A DNA stretch of 64,000 bases, from NCBI RefSeq assembly GCF_028288225.1, contig NZ_JAQBOC010000041.1:19070-83069 (forward strand), read 5' to 3'. Source of the DNA: Mucilaginibacter sp. (GTDB lineage Bacteria > Bacteroidota > Bacteroidia > Sphingobacteriales > Sphingobacteriaceae). Each line of letters starts with the position of its first letter. Positions within the stretch are counted from its first letter, which is position 1. This document shows positions 45,285 through 55,028 of the stretch, one piece after another. The notes below the pieces were generated by a model, which searched no databases, was not told the origin of the DNA, and saw only the letters and a program-made list of their open reading frames with translations. A program made the position numbers and the translations under genes.

Positions 45285-47759
45285 ATGAATTTTGATCCAT
45301 TTGATTTTAAAAGTGCTTTACCGGTAATAAACGAAGATTCTGAATTTTTCCCCCTGATGTCAACAGAAGACGAAGAGGAAATGAATAATGAGGCTTTGCC
45401 GGATATATTATCCATACTACCATTGCGGAACACTGTTTTATTTCCGGGAGTGGTTATTCCTATTACAGTTGGCCGCGATAAATCAATAAAGCTTATCCGC
45501 GATGCTAACAAGGGCAGCCGGATGATTGGGGTAGTTTCTCAACAAGATGTGGGGATTGAAGACCCTTCATTTTCCCAGTTAAACAAAATTGGCACCATTG
45601 CGCTTATTGTAAAAATGCTGCAAATGCCTGATGGTAATACAACTGTAATACTTCAGGGCAAAAAACGCTTTATTTTAAAAGACGAAGTACAAAGCGTACC
45701 TTATATAAAAGCTACTATTGAGCCTTTTAAAGAAATAAAGCACAAAGAAGATAAAGAGTTTAAGGCAATGGTTTCGTCCATTAAGGATATGGCCATGAGC
45801 ATTATTCAGCTATCGCCAAATATTCCGAGCGAGGCAGGCATTGCGATCCGCAACATTGAAAGCACTTCATTTTTGATCAATTTTATATCATCAAATATGA
45901 ATGCCGATATGCTTGCCAAGCAGCAATTGCTGGAAGAGGCCAGCCTGCGCAGCAGGGCAAACCTGGTGCTGGAGCATTTAACCCTTGACCTGCAAATGCT
46001 TGAGCTGAAAAACCAGATCCAGAGCAAAGTACGGGTCGACCTTGATAAGCAACAGCGCGATTATTTTTTAAATCAGCAATTAAAAACGATACAGGAAGAG
46101 CTTGGCGGTTCATCGCCTGATCTTGAGATTGATAGCTTAAAGCTGCGTGCATCAAAAAAGAAATGGGCGAAAGAAGTTAAGGATCATTTTAATAAAGAGC
46201 TTGAAAAGCTTGTACGCACTAATCCTGCTGCGGCTGATTACTCTGTACAGATAAATTACCTTGAGTTATTGCTTGACTTGCCGTGGAACGAATTTACTAA
46301 GGATAACTTTGATTTGAAACGCGCCCAAAAGGTTTTGGATAAAGATCATTTTGGCCTTGATAAAGTAAAACAACGTATTATTGAATACCTGGCCGTGCTT
46401 AAATTAAAGCATGATATGAAAGCCCCGATACTTTGTTTGGTTGGCCCTCCGGGAGTTGGTAAAACATCATTAGGTAAATCAATTGCCAAAGCTTTGGGGC
46501 GTAAATATGTACGTATGGCCTTGGGTGGCATCCGTGATGAAGCCGAAATAAGGGGGCACCGTAAAACCTATATCGGCGCAATGCCGGGCCGTATAATTCA
46601 ATCTGTTAAAAAAGCGGGTGCGGCAAACCCTGTATTTATACTGGATGAGATTGATAAGGTAGGTAATGATTTTAGGGGCGATCCTTCGTCGGCATTGCTT
46701 GAAGTGCTTGATCCTGAACAAAACAGTACTTTTTATGACCATTATGTAGAGATGGATTTCGACCTGTCAAACGTAATGTTCATCGCGACAGCAAACTCAC
46801 TGAGCACAGTTCAACCAGCTTTGCTTGACCGTATGGAGATCATTGAAGTAAATGGTTACACCATTGAAGAGAAAATTGAAATAGCCAAACAGCATTTGAT
46901 CCCCAAACAACGCGAGGCACATGGCTTAAAGGCTAAAGATGTGGTTGTAAAACCAGATATTATAGAAAAGCTGATAGTTGACTACACCCGTGAGTCGGGC
47001 GTTCGCTCGCTTGAGAAAAAAATAGGTTCATTAGTACGCGGCGTAGCAAAAAATATTGCCATGGAAGAGCCTTATAACCCTACCGTGAATAAAAAAGAGG
47101 TAGAAAAGATCTTGGGCGCACCTATATTTGATAAAGACCTTTACGAAGGCAATGATGTGGCGGGTGTAGTTACCGGTTTGGCATGGACCTCAGTAGGCGG
47201 AGATATATTATTTATTGAAGCAAGCTTAAGCCCTGGCAAAGGCAGGTTAACCTTAACCGGCAGCCTGGGCGATGTAATGAAGGAATCGGTAACGATAGCC
47301 CTGGCTTATTTACGCGCACATGCTTCCTATTTCAATATTGATCCCAAACTGTTTGACCTGTGGGATATTCATGTGCATGTTCCGGCTGGTGCCACACCAA
47401 AAGATGGCCCATCAGCTGGTGTAACCATGCTTACTGCCCTAACATCAGCATTTACGCAGCGTAAAATTAAACCGCACCTGGCAATGACAGGCGAGATAAC
47501 TTTAAGGGGGCGTGTATTGCCTGTTGGCGGTATAAAGGAAAAAATACTGGCTGCTAAACGCGCCAATATAAAAGAGATCATCCTGTGTGCATCAAACAGA
47601 AAAGACATCCTGGAAATTAAGGAAGATTACATAAAAGATCTTAAATTTCACTATGTAACACAAATGCGCGAAGTAATAGATTTAGCTCTTTTAAATGAAA
47701 AAGTGGAAGATGCGCTTGATCTTACTGTTAAAGCAGAGGTTACTCCTGCTCTAAATTAA
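45285..47759 (+). CDS. lon: Endopeptidase La (Lon protease)
   Basis: ATP-dependent protease of 824 aa for misfolded and regulatory proteins. N-terminal substrate domain (LSILPLRNTVLFPGVVIPITVGR), a coiled-coil linker, AAA+ module with Walker A GPPGVGKTSLGKS near residue 388 and Walker B FILDEIDKVG, and the protease domain with KDGPSAGVT (Ser about 710) and GGIKEKILAAKR (catalytic Lys). ATG 45285 is used; the upstream TTG adds only one residue. Confidence 0.97.
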   Translation: MNFDPFDFKSALPVINEDSEFFPLMSTEDEEEMNNEALPDILSILPLRNTVLFPGVVIPITVGRDKSIKLIRDANKGSRMIGVVSQQDVGIEDPSFSQLNKIGTIALIVKMLQMPDGNTTVILQGKKRFILKDEVQSVPYIKATIEPFKEIKHKEDKEFKAMVSSIKDMAMSIIQLSPNIPSEAGIAIRNIESTSFLINFISSNMNADMLAKQQLLEEASLRSRANLVLEHLTLDLQMLELKNQIQSKVRVDLDKQQRDYFLNQQLKTIQEELGGSSPDLEIDSLKLRASKKKWAKEVKDHFNKELEKLVRTNPAAADYSVQINYLELLLDLPWNEFTKDNFDLKRAQKVLDKDHFGLDKVKQRIIEYLAVLKLKHDMKAPILCLVGPPGVGKTSLGKSIAKALGRKYVRMALGGIRDEAEIRGHRKTYIGAMPGRIIQSVKKAGAANPVFILDEIDKVGNDFRGDPSSALLEVLDPEQNSTFYDHYVEMDFDLSNVMFIATANSLSTVQPALLDRMEIIEVNGYTIEEKIEIAKQHLIPKQREAHGLKAKDVVVKPDIIEKLIVDYTRESGVRSLEKKIGSLVRGVAKNIAMEEPYNPTVNKKEVEKILGAPIFDKDLYEGNDVAGVVTGLAWTSVGGDILFIEASLSPGKGRLTLTGSLGDVMKESVTIALAYLRAHASYFNIDPKLFDLWDIHVHVPAGATPKDGPSAGVTMLTALTSAFTQRKIKPHLAMTGEITLRGRVLPVGGIKEKILAAKRANIKEIILCASNRKDILEIKEDYIKDLKFHYVTQMREVIDLALLNEKVEDALDLTVKAEVTPALN

Positions 47760-47912
47760 TTCACTTTTTGTAATATTATTAGTTGCTGGTTTTAAACATA
47801 CGGTTTACGACAAATTTGATGTTTTAAGCCATCATTGGCCTTGTAACTGCATAAACTGAAACTTTTTAACCGGCACTAGCGTATTACTCACTATCATAAT
47901 TATAAAGTAATT

Positions 47913-48497
47913 ATGGTAATAGTTAATAACCCAAAATCTTTAAAAGTGAATAAAACCTTTACACTAAAAGCTGTTTTTTTATTACTACTTATCACATCAT
48001 CTTTTTATCTGAAGGCCCAAAACCTTGAAGAAAACCCAATTAAAAGGGATTCGACCATTGTAGAGCTTAAAAAGCCCAAAACTGTGTTCCTTGAAGTTGG
48101 CGGCCCCGGTCTTGCACTTACTATAAACTACGATACCCGGTTTGGCGATAAGAGAGATAAATGGGGCTACAGGGTTGGTGCAGGTTATTACAATACAGGC
48201 GCTAACTGGGTTGCCTCTGTTCCGCTGCAGTTAAATTATTTGTATGGTTTTGGAAAAACCGGGGGTAGCAGTTTTGCCGAACTTGGCGCAGGTACAACTT
48301 TTGTCCGCTCGCAGGGAAGCTCCAAAGGAACAACTTTTGAGTTTGATAATATAACCGGGTTTATTGGCACTGCTACGGTAGGTTATCGTTTTCAGCAGGA
48401 TAATGGCGGTATAAATTTCAGAATAGCATTTGTGCCTATACTATATGATGACGGATTTATAGCCGAAGGTGGTCTTAGCATTGGCTATACCTTTTAA
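47913..48497 (+). CDS. Hypothetical outer-membrane beta-barrel protein
   Basis: This 194-aa protein has an N-terminal signal (LKAVFLLLLITSSFYLKAQ), preceded by a 20-residue extension that may be untranslated. The mature part consists of short alternating strands (GLALTINYDTRFG, WGYRVGAGYYNTG, FIGTATVGYRFQQ) and ends with the barrel signature GLSIGYTF. Function is unknown. It lies between lon and lpxR. Confidence 0.72.
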   Translation: MVIVNNPKSLKVNKTFTLKAVFLLLLITSSFYLKAQNLEENPIKRDSTIVELKKPKTVFLEVGGPGLALTINYDTRFGDKRDKWGYRVGAGYYNTGANWVASVPLQLNYLYGFGKTGGSSFAELGAGTTFVRSQGSSKGTTFEFDNITGFIGTATVGYRFQQDNGGINFRIAFVPILYDDGFIAEGGLSIGYTF

Positions 48498-48529
48498 TGC
48501 AAGAATACCAGAATACAAGATAAAATATT

Positions 48530-48556
48530 AAAAAAGGCCTGAATTATCGGGGCTTT
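48530..48556 (+). terminator. Weak hairpin after the 47913 gene
   Basis: AAAAAAGGCC and GGGGCTTTT can pair imperfectly, with a short T run after. Low-strength candidate. Confidence 0.35.
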
Positions 48557-48590
48557 TGCTATTTTAGGCGCGGTTAATCCAAAAAACCGG

Positions 48591-49568
48591 ATGAGAATTA
48601 AATTATTGACTTTCCTTATAGGCTTTTTTTGTGCTGTAAACGTTTTCGCACAATCACATAGTAATGAAATAGGTGCCAGAACCGATAACGATTCTTACCT
48701 TTTACAGGGATCAGACAGGTACTATACCGATGGTGCTTTTTTTTACTACAGGCATGCTTTAAAAGTTAAAGGCGGCGATAGCACCAGGTTGCTTAATAAG
48801 GTGCTTGGTTTTGAAACCGGTCAAAAAATATATAACCCCCAAAGCGGGAGTGTATTTTACCGGGAAGCCGATCAGCCTTTATTAGTAGACCGGCCGTTTG
48901 CCGCCTACCTGTATGTGGGTGCAACCCTGAATTTTTTGTATAAAGATGAAAGTAATTTAAAAGTTGGCGCTCAATTGGGTATTATAGGACCGGGCGCACT
49001 TGGTAAAGAGGTGCAGGATTATGTACATGATAATTTTGGTTTTTACCACCCAAGCGGATGGGAATTTCAAATCCGTAACGAAGTACAGCTAAACCTTTCT
49101 GCCGAATATAACAAGCTGATAGCAAGGGGAGGGTGGATTGATATTTCATTGGCAAGCTATTTAAATTTAGGGAATGGCTTTAGTGGTGCCGGTGTTGGTC
49201 CGCTGGTAAGGTTTGGATCATTTAACCAGCTGTTTAACTCGGTAAGTACGCAAAGTACCGCTATAAGGAATCAGGCAGTAGCACCGCTTCATACGCACGA
49301 AATATTTTTTTATTACAAGCCGCTTTTTAATTATGTAGCTTATGATGCCACTATACAGGGGGGTTTATTTGATAAGCATAATGACCCAAATAGCCTTGAA
49401 ATAACCCGTAATAAAGAGCCTTTTATTTTTAGCCAGCAATTTGGCGTTGCTTTTACAACCGGCCGGTTTGTAGCTGATGTCGCAGCCATATTTCATACCA
49501 AAGAAGTTAAAGAAATGGTACGGTCCGAACAATGGGGGAGTGTAACATTATCATATAGGTTTAATTAG
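48591..49568 (+). CDS. lpxR: LpxR-family lipid A 3'-O-deacylase-like outer-membrane protein
   Basis: This 325-aa protein has a signal peptide (FLIGFFCAVNVFAQ). The stretch ARTDNDSYLLQGSDRYYTDGAFFYYRH matches the LpxR/DUF2219 opening, where the catalytic Asn/Asp/Thr cluster lies, and the C-terminus ends in the barrel-type VTLSYRFN. LpxR removes the 3' acyloxyacyl group of lipid A. Activity here is inferred. A word palindrome begins directly after the stop. Confidence 0.85.
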   Translation: MRIKLLTFLIGFFCAVNVFAQSHSNEIGARTDNDSYLLQGSDRYYTDGAFFYYRHALKVKGGDSTRLLNKVLGFETGQKIYNPQSGSVFYREADQPLLVDRPFAAYLYVGATLNFLYKDESNLKVGAQLGIIGPGALGKEVQDYVHDNFGFYHPSGWEFQIRNEVQLNLSAEYNKLIARGGWIDISLASYLNLGNGFSGAGVGPLVRFGSFNQLFNSVSTQSTAIRNQAVAPLHTHEIFFYYKPLFNYVAYDATIQGGLFDKHNDPNSLEITRNKEPFIFSQQFGVAFTTGRFVADVAAIFHTKEVKEMVRSEQWGSVTLSYRFN

Positions 49569-49730
49569 AGAGATTAGTGATTGGAGGCTAGAGATTAGTT
49601 TTTTAGTCGTTTTTCTAACCTTCATTATTCGGTATTTAAAGAAACTAATCTCTGGTCTCTCCTATATAACTTAAGTTATTTTTAACGAAACATAAGGCCG
49701 TTATTCATAAACTAATCTTTAATCACCTTC
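49569..49730. repeat. Word palindrome (GAGATTAGTGATTGGAGG family) between lpxR and arfB
   Basis: AGAGATTAGTGATTGGAGGC starts directly after the lpxR stop and faces AAACTAATCTCTGGTCTCTCC at 49641-49660. A further AATCTTTAATCACC merges with the arfB stop region at 49712-49727. Confidence 0.75.
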
Positions 49731-50135
49731 ACCAAAACTCCTCTTCCTGCTTTCTTTTTTAGCTGAGTTTATTTTTTTTGATTCAAGGCGTGCGGCTTTT
49801 GCTGCTTTACTTACTTTGGTTGCTTTCCGGGTTTTAGGTTTATGCAGCGCTTTAGTTAATAATACGGTTAGCCTTTCAATGGCTTTTTCTTTATTTAAAT
49901 ACTGGCTGCGCTCTTCATCGCAAATTACCTGTACCAGGCCATCCTTATTTAAACGCGACTGCAGCTTATCATTCAATAAAGCCTTCTCCTCATCAGTAAA
50001 TAGCAATGAGTTATCTACTGAAAACAGTAATTCAACCTTGCTTGATACCTTATTAACGTTTTGACCGCCCTTGCCGCCGCTGCGGGACGCTTTATAAGTA
50101 GTTTCTTTTTGCAGGTCAGCTTTAGTAAAATTCAT
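49719..50135 (-). CDS. arfB: Alternative ribosome-rescue factor (ArfB/YaeJ)
   Basis: This 138-aa peptidyl-tRNA hydrolase frees ribosomes stalled on truncated mRNA. The catalytic GGQ sits at residues 23-25 in SRSGGKGGQNVNKVSSKVEL, and a basic C-terminal tail (KTRKATKVSKAAKAARLESKK) inserts into the empty mRNA channel. Length is that of ArfB. The last residues (FGEGD) and stop lie at the edge of a word repeat. Confidence 0.95.
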   Translation of the reverse strand: MNFTKADLQKETTYKASRSGGKGGQNVNKVSSKVELLFSVDNSLLFTDEEKALLNDKLQSRLNKDGLVQVICDEERSQYLNKEKAIERLTVLLTKALHKPKTRKATKVSKAAKAARLESKKINSAKKESRKRSFGEGD

Positions 50136-50150
50136 GGGCGAATTTAGTGA

Positions 50151-50245
50151 ATTAGTTGATTAGGTTGATTGAGTTGATTAAGTGAGTGGTTATAATTTGC
50201 ATAATGACAACTTAATCAACCCAATCAACAGCTCACTTAATCAAC
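50151..50245. repeat. Word palindrome (TTGATTAGGTTGATTGAG family) between arfB and cmk
   Basis: Words TTAGTTGATTAGGTTGATTG and AGTTGATTAAGTGAGTGG (50154-50189) pair with CAACTTAATCAACC and CACTTAATCAAC at 50208-50245. It lies between divergent starts; an imperfect box TAACTTAG (50253-50260) precedes cmk by 6 nt. Confidence 0.75.
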
Positions 50246-50266
50246 TTTTTATTAACTTAGCTGCTC

Positions 50267-50947
50267 ATGAGTAACAACATCATAGTTGCCATTGATGGCT
50301 ATTCATCGTGCGGAAAAAGTACTTTGGCTAAGGCTTTAGCAAAAAAACTTCATTTTATTTATGTTGATAGCGGTGCAATGTACCGTGCTGTGGCGCTGTA
50401 TTTTTTAAGGAACAATGTGGACCTTAATGATCACGAACAGATTGCTGACGCGCTGAAAAAGATCCATTTAAACTTCCATTCGCGCGACTATCAAACACAT
50501 ATCACCCTAAATGATGAAGAGGTGTCTGACGAGATAAGACTAATGCCTGTTTCTGAAACGGTAAGCGCGGTATCGGCTATCCGCGAGGTACGCAAGGAAA
50601 TGGTGAAACAGCAGCAAAGGATGGGTAAGTCAAAAAATATTGTGATGGATGGGCGCGATATTGGTACAGCCGTGTTCCCTGATGCCCCGGTTAAGATTTT
50701 TATGACCGCAGATCCAAAAGTAAGAGCTGAAAGACGTTATAAAGAAATGCTGCCTAAAAACCCCGATATTACTTTAGAGGAAGTTTTTGAAAATATAGCC
50801 CACCGTGATTACCAGGATACCACCCGAACGGAAAGCCCCCTGGTACGTGCTAAAGATGCTATAATATTAGATAATACTAACCTTACACCTGAACAGCAGT
50901 TGGATTTTGCTTTAGAGAAAGTTAAACCCTTCCTTGAAGGGAGATAA
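50267..50947 (+). CDS. cmk: Cytidylate kinase
   Basis: Cmk phosphorylates CMP and dCMP. The 226-aa protein has the P-loop GYSSCGKSTLAKAL from residue 11, YVDSGAMYRAVALY, VMDGRDIGTAVFPDA, AEVRAERR-like VRAERRYKEM, and the LVRAKDAIILDNT tail typical of bacterial Cmk. A word palindrome begins immediately after the stop. Confidence 0.95.
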   Translation: MSNNIIVAIDGYSSCGKSTLAKALAKKLHFIYVDSGAMYRAVALYFLRNNVDLNDHEQIADALKKIHLNFHSRDYQTHITLNDEEVSDEIRLMPVSETVSAVSAIREVRKEMVKQQQRMGKSKNIVMDGRDIGTAVFPDAPVKIFMTADPKVRAERRYKEMLPKNPDITLEEVFENIAHRDYQDTTRTESPLVRAKDAIILDNTNLTPEQQLDFALEKVKPFLEGR

Positions 50948-51040
50948 TTAGAGATTATTGATTGGAGATTAGATTGAAATGTTGCAAAATCTTGAATTTG
51001 ACTATAAATAACTAATCTCTTACCTCCGATCTCTAATCAC
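50948..51040. repeat. Word palindrome (TTAGAGATTATTGATTGGAG family) between cmk and the deaminase
   Basis: TTAGAGATTATTGATTGGAG begins at the cmk stop and faces ACTAATCTCTTACCTCC and GATCTCTAATCACCC at 51010-51040. The right arm supplies the stop codon of the convergent deaminase gene. Confidence 0.8.
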
Positions 51041-51494
51041 CCTCAGAGAACCTCACCGCACTTACCCCAAATCTATTTAAAAAATCAACGCCCTCATCGC
51101 TTGCAAGCCCTTTATAGGCTGCATACGATTTATCGAAAAATACTTTTTTAACCCCTGCCGAAAAAATAAGGCGTGCACAGGGCAGGCATGGCGATAAGGT
51201 AGTATATAGCGTTGCACCTTCAAGATTAGCGCCGTTTTTTACAGCATACAGTATAGCATTTTCTTCGGCATGCAGGGCGAGGGAGCAGCTCCCTTTTGAA
51301 TCGCGGGGACAACCTATGCCTGGCCATTCCTCATCGCAGTTGTGGGTATGTGCCGGAGGGCCGTTATATCCTATTGAGATAATGCGGGTGTCCTTAGCTA
51401 AAACGGCACCGACCTGGGCTTTAACGCAGTGTGAGCGCTTAGCCAGGTCGGTTGCCAGGTTCATGAAAATATGGTCGAAACTTAATTTAGTCAT
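51033..51494 (-). CDS. dCMP deaminase-family protein
   Basis: This 153-aa zinc deaminase has LALHAEENAILYA and SPCLPCARLIFSAG, the His and two Cys zinc ligands with the catalytic Glu, plus GYNGPPAHTHNCDE and GCPRDSKGSCSL (an extra Zn site typical of ComEB/dCMP deaminases). It is likely to make dUMP for thymidylate. The C-terminal SEGD and stop derive from the flanking repeat. Confidence 0.92.
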   Translation of the reverse strand: MTKLSFDHIFMNLATDLAKRSHCVKAQVGAVLAKDTRIISIGYNGPPAHTHNCDEEWPGIGCPRDSKGSCSLALHAEENAILYAVKNGANLEGATLYTTLSPCLPCARLIFSAGVKKVFFDKSYAAYKGLASDEGVDFLNRFGVSAVRFSEGD

Positions 51495-51571
51495 ATTTGA
51501 TCAGAGGTTAGTGGTCAGGGGTTAGAAGATCTCAACTAATCTCCGATCTCTAACCTCTGATCTCTAAAATA
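51495..51571. repeat. Word palindrome (GATCAGAGGTTAGTGG family) between MFS and deaminase genes
   Basis: GATCAGAGGTTAGTGGTCAG faces AACTAATCTCCGATCTC and TAACCTCTGATCTC within 70 bp. It fills the whole gap between two leftward genes. Confidence 0.8.
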
Positions 51572-53206
51572 TTAATGTCCGCGTGAGGCGTCTATATGGT
51601 CAATATCAATACCTTGTTTCTTTAATTCGACGCCAGCTTTCCAAGCAAAAAATGCGAGGTAGGCAAAGCCAAATACCGGTATTATGTATGAAAAATGGAT
51701 GCCGCTCATGCCTGAAAAAGTACTTTGGGCAGTATCAGCTAATATACCTTGTACAGGAGGAATAATAGAACCACCCAGTATCATCATAATTAAAAATGCG
51801 GAACCCTGGCTGGTGTATTTTCCTAAACCTGCAATAGCCAACGCAAAAATTGATGGCCACATAATTGAGCAGCATAAGCCACCACTAATGAACGCAAATA
51901 AGCCAATCCTGCCTGTAGTCAACAATCCGGTTATCATAGCTATTACACCTAATAAACCAAAAATGGTTAAAGTACGTACAGGTTTTTGCTGACCCACAAA
52001 AAAGCCTATTACTAAAATTGCCACACATAATGCATAGATATACAAATTACTAACATTGGTACCACTAAGGTAATTAACAAGCAGTACTACTCCGAATGCA
52101 AAGAACGGGACAATAACTGTCAGGATATTTTTTGTCAATTTAGACAGGTCAAAAACGCCTATTGCGCCTGTCCATCGGCCAATCATTAAACTTCCCCAGT
52201 ATAATGAAATATAAGGCGCTATCTCAGCTGCAGTAAAATTGCCGAATTCCGGTGTTTTAAGCAACGAACCCATATTGCTTTGAATGGTTACCTCAACACC
52301 TACATAAGTGAATATGGCTATCATTCCATAAATTAACTGCGGGTATTGCATCGCGCCCCAGCCCTCTTTGCTCTTACCGGCCGATGTTAATGATAGAATA
52401 AGGGTTATCAGGATTATTGCTAAAGATGCATAAACGAAGTAAGCTTTGGCAATGTGAGTGTAATCGCTTAACGGGCCGGCAGCCAGAACCAAGCAAAAAG
52501 CAATAAATATGATGAATAAAGGAAAATTCGTTTTATGACTTGCCTCAATCTTTTCATCGCTGGTTACCTTAGGTAGTTTTGAGATCCAAAAGAAGATAGC
52601 AACTGCTACATAAAGGCCTGCTAATATGAAGTACAAGTTATTAATTGCAGTTATTTTAACGTCAATAGCGGGTATTAATTTGCTTGCACTGCCAAACAAT
52701 ACAATACTTACTATAACCGGACCTAATAACGTACCGAAATTATTTACCCCGCCCGCAAGATTTAAACGGTTAGAACCTGTTTCTGGTGTTCCGAGTGCAA
52801 TAACAAACGGATTGGCAGCAGTTTGTTGTAATGAAAATCCAAGTGCTATAACAAAAAAGGCTCCTAAAATAAATCCAAATGAACCCGAATTAACCGCAGG
52901 TACCATTAAAAGGGCGCCGGCTGCTGATAAAATTAGTCCATAAATAATACCATTTTTATACCCCAGCTTATTAAGGATATCAACCTTCGTTATCTGAGAA
53001 GCAAAATACAATCCAAGCGAACCAATGAAGTAACCGCCATAAAAAGTAAAGTCAATTAGCTGCGATTCAAACTGGGTTAAATTAAAATGCGCCTTGCAAA
53101 AGGGTATAAAAATACCATTGGAGGCTGCTAAAAAGCCCCAAAAGAAAAATACAGTAATGATTGTGTACAATGCTGTACCGTAACTTTTTGTGTTTTTTTG
53201 TTCCAT
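51572..53206 (-). CDS. Sugar MFS transporter (FucP-like)
   Basis: This major-facilitator permease of 544 aa has about 14 helices. [24 protein letters not shown] at the N-terminus, with the preceding TM helix, and [43 protein letters not shown] match the FHS/FucP sugar:proton symporter family, where Asn and Glu residues bind sugar. It is longer than FucP (about 440 aa) because of an extra region near residues 210-300. Substrate unknown. Confidence 0.9.
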   Translation of the reverse strand: MEQKNTKSYGTALYTIITVFFFWGFLAASNGIFIPFCKAHFNLTQFESQLIDFTFYGGYFIGSLGLYFASQITKVDILNKLGYKNGIIYGLILSAAGALLMVPAVNSGSFGFILGAFFVIALGFSLQQTAANPFVIALGTPETGSNRLNLAGGVNNFGTLLGPVIVSIVLFGSASKLIPAIDVKITAINNLYFILAGLYVAVAIFFWISKLPKVTSDEKIEASHKTNFPLFIIFIAFCLVLAAGPLSDYTHIAKAYFVYASLAIILITLILSLTSAGKSKEGWGAMQYPQLIYGMIAIFTYVGVEVTIQSNMGSLLKTPEFGNFTAAEIAPYISLYWGSLMIGRWTGAIGVFDLSKLTKNILTVIVPFFAFGVVLLVNYLSGTNVSNLYIYALCVAILVIGFFVGQQKPVRTLTIFGLLGVIAMITGLLTTGRIGLFAFISGGLCCSIMWPSIFALAIAGLGKYTSQGSAFLIMMILGGSIIPPVQGILADTAQSTFSGMSGIHFSYIIPVFGFAYLAFFAWKAGVELKKQGIDIDHIDASRGH

Positions 53207-53381
53207 TGTTTAATTAGGTTATACAAAAGGTATATTTTAAAACTCTAAACATAGCTATTTTTTGCAATTCTGTTATATTTTTAAATTAATAAATCACAAT
53301 TTTAAGTTTGGTTGTTTAACATATAAAATTGCATATTCGTGCTGCCTTTTTTAAAATTGAACGGCACATAAGCCTTAATTA

Positions 53382-54035
53382 ATGATAGAAGCTATTATTT
53401 CGGGTATTGGGTTTGGCTTAGTGCTGACGTTTTTAACCGGCCCGGTTTTTTTTGCTTTAATAAAAACCAGTATTGAAAAAGGCTTCCACGCGGGCGTTGC
53501 ACTGGCTTTGGGTGTAGTTTGCAGTGATATGGTATTTGTTGGCGCTATATTATTCGGCTCGCAATATTTTGATATTACAGCTCACGATAAAACCTATGCG
53601 GGCATATTTGGCAGCGCCATTTTGTTTGCAATAGGAATATACTACATGTTTAAAAAGTCTGAAATAAATTATAAAAACACCATACCTACTAAACTGCATC
53701 GCGCCGGATATTTTTTAAAAGGTTTTGTGATGTGCATTTTCAATCCTACCATACTATTCCACTGGACAATAGTAATAGGCGCAGCAAGTACGGTATATCA
53801 TGAAGGGGTTCAGCACCGGTCAGTGAAAATTGCTATAATGTTCCTAACCATCCTTGTGGTGCAATTCGGCCTTGATACTATCAAGGCTTTTTATGCCGAT
53901 AAACTTCGCGACAGGATCTCTGTAAAGTTTGTGCACCGCCTTAACGAGGTTGCCGGAGTAGCACTTATCATTGCTTCGCTTGTGCTGCTTGATAAGCTGG
54001 TTACCCATTTTGTTTTCTCGCCCCCGGGAGCGTAG
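53382..54035 (+). CDS. LysE-family translocator
   Basis: This 217-aa membrane protein has about six helices; it opens with ISGIGFGLVLTFLTGPVFFALIKTSIEKG, the LysE/RhtB signature (GPVFF...KTSIEKGF). Such exporters remove amino acids or related metabolites. Substrate unknown. It is divergent from the sugar transporter, and a word repeat starts 2 nt after its stop. Confidence 0.88.
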   Translation: MIEAIISGIGFGLVLTFLTGPVFFALIKTSIEKGFHAGVALALGVVCSDMVFVGAILFGSQYFDITAHDKTYAGIFGSAILFAIGIYYMFKKSEINYKNTIPTKLHRAGYFLKGFVMCIFNPTILFHWTIVIGAASTVYHEGVQHRSVKIAIMFLTILVVQFGLDTIKAFYADKLRDRISVKFVHRLNEVAGVALIIASLVLLDKLVTHFVFSPPGA

Positions 54036-54036
54036 G

Positions 54037-54075
54037 GTATTGGTCATTGGTCATTAGTCATTAGTCATTAGTCAG
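54037..54075. repeat. Word repeat (GGTCATTAGTCATTAG) after the LysE gene
   Basis: Five variants of TTGGTCATTAGTCATTAGTC run in tandem. No inverted partner is seen. Confidence 0.65.
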
Positions 54076-54152
54076 TTGTATAAAAATTGGCGTGATAAAA
54101 TGGTTTATGAATATCCTTTTTAATTATATTTAAACCATTATTAGACCTTGTT

Positions 54153-54599
54153 ATGGAAAGTGTATTTAGCCCTGATGTAAACGCTTTATTTATTGAGCGT
54201 ATTAATAAGCTTACGCCATCAACGCCTGCTTTGTGGGGCAAAATGAATGCGGCTCAAATGCTGGCCCATTGCCAGGTGCCTGTGAAAGTGGCTTTTGGAG
54301 AATTAAATACTAAAGGTGGTTTAATAGGTTTATTATTTGGTGGTATGGCCAAGAAAAAGCTGGTAAATGAGCAGCCATTTACACATAACCTGCCAACTAT
54401 GAAAGAGGCTAAAATTTTAGATAAAAGAGATTTTGAAATCGAAAAGGCAGTTTTAATTGAATGTGTTAAAAGATTTACCGCCGGGCCGGATGTACTAACC
54501 AAAAAGCCCCACCCTTTTTTCGGTCCGCTAACTGTTGATGAATGGAATACGCTGCAGTACAAACACCTTGATCATCATTTAAGGCAGTTTGGGGTGTAA
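54153..54599 (+). CDS. DUF1569 domain protein
   Basis: This 148-aa soluble protein has LTPSTPALWGKMNAAQMLAHC and HPFFGPLTVDEWNTLQYKHLDHHLRQFGV. The His pattern (AHC ... KHLDHHLRQF) is the DinB-like fold of DUF1569, which may bind a metal. Function is not known. Confidence 0.88.
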   Translation: MESVFSPDVNALFIERINKLTPSTPALWGKMNAAQMLAHCQVPVKVAFGELNTKGGLIGLLFGGMAKKKLVNEQPFTHNLPTMKEAKILDKRDFEIEKAVLIECVKRFTAGPDVLTKKPHPFFGPLTVDEWNTLQYKHLDHHLRQFGV

Positions 54600-54899
54600 A
54601 TAATTTCGCAGAATAGAATTTGACACGACTCCGCCAGGCAATAAAATTTCCAAATTTGCTTTATAAAAGCTATCTTTAAGAAATTCTGTTTTAACTGCTA
54701 TAGCTGCGTTTAAGCAATGTCCTATTTCTGTCCGGGTAATATTTTCGTATCGGCTAATAATACATCATTAAATACGTTATAGTACTAATTAACCTTAGCG
54801 CTTTCGTATCAAAATAGAATTCCCCGGTAACTATGTCTTATGTCATTTTGCCGGCAATAATAATATCCACTAAAAATAAATTACTAAATCATTAACACA
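54600..54899. other. 300-bp gap, nothing recognised
   Basis: AT-rich sequence with no supported ORF, strong hairpin or TAnnTTTG box near the next start. It presumably holds the promoter of the small genes that follow. Confidence 0.5.
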
Positions 54900-55022
54900 A
54901 TGAGCAAAGACAGAAAAACGGTTAAAGAGGTTAAAAAAGCGCCTACCGTAAACGCAAATAAAAAGGTATCATCATACCAGTCAGAAAAAGGATCAAAATC
55001 CGAGTCAAACGGTAAAAAATAA
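54900..55022 (+). CDS. Small basic protein, 40 aa, unknown
   Basis: ATG 54900 to TAA 55022 encodes 40 residues (MSKDRKTVKEVKKAPTVNAN...SNGKK), very rich in Lys and Ser and probably disordered. It lies 6 bp upstream of a 107-aa gene, so they look co-transcribed. Similar short Lys-rich proteins are common in Sphingobacteriaceae but uncharacterised. Short length lowers certainty. Confidence 0.5.
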   Translation: MSKDRKTVKEVKKAPTVNANKKVSSYQSEKGSKSESNGKK

Positions 55023-55028
55023 CGTAAC

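Noticed and set aside
46399..46581. Small ORFs antisense to lon and other long genes
   Set aside because: These are shadow frames of conserved coding sequence with no domain, promoter or start context.
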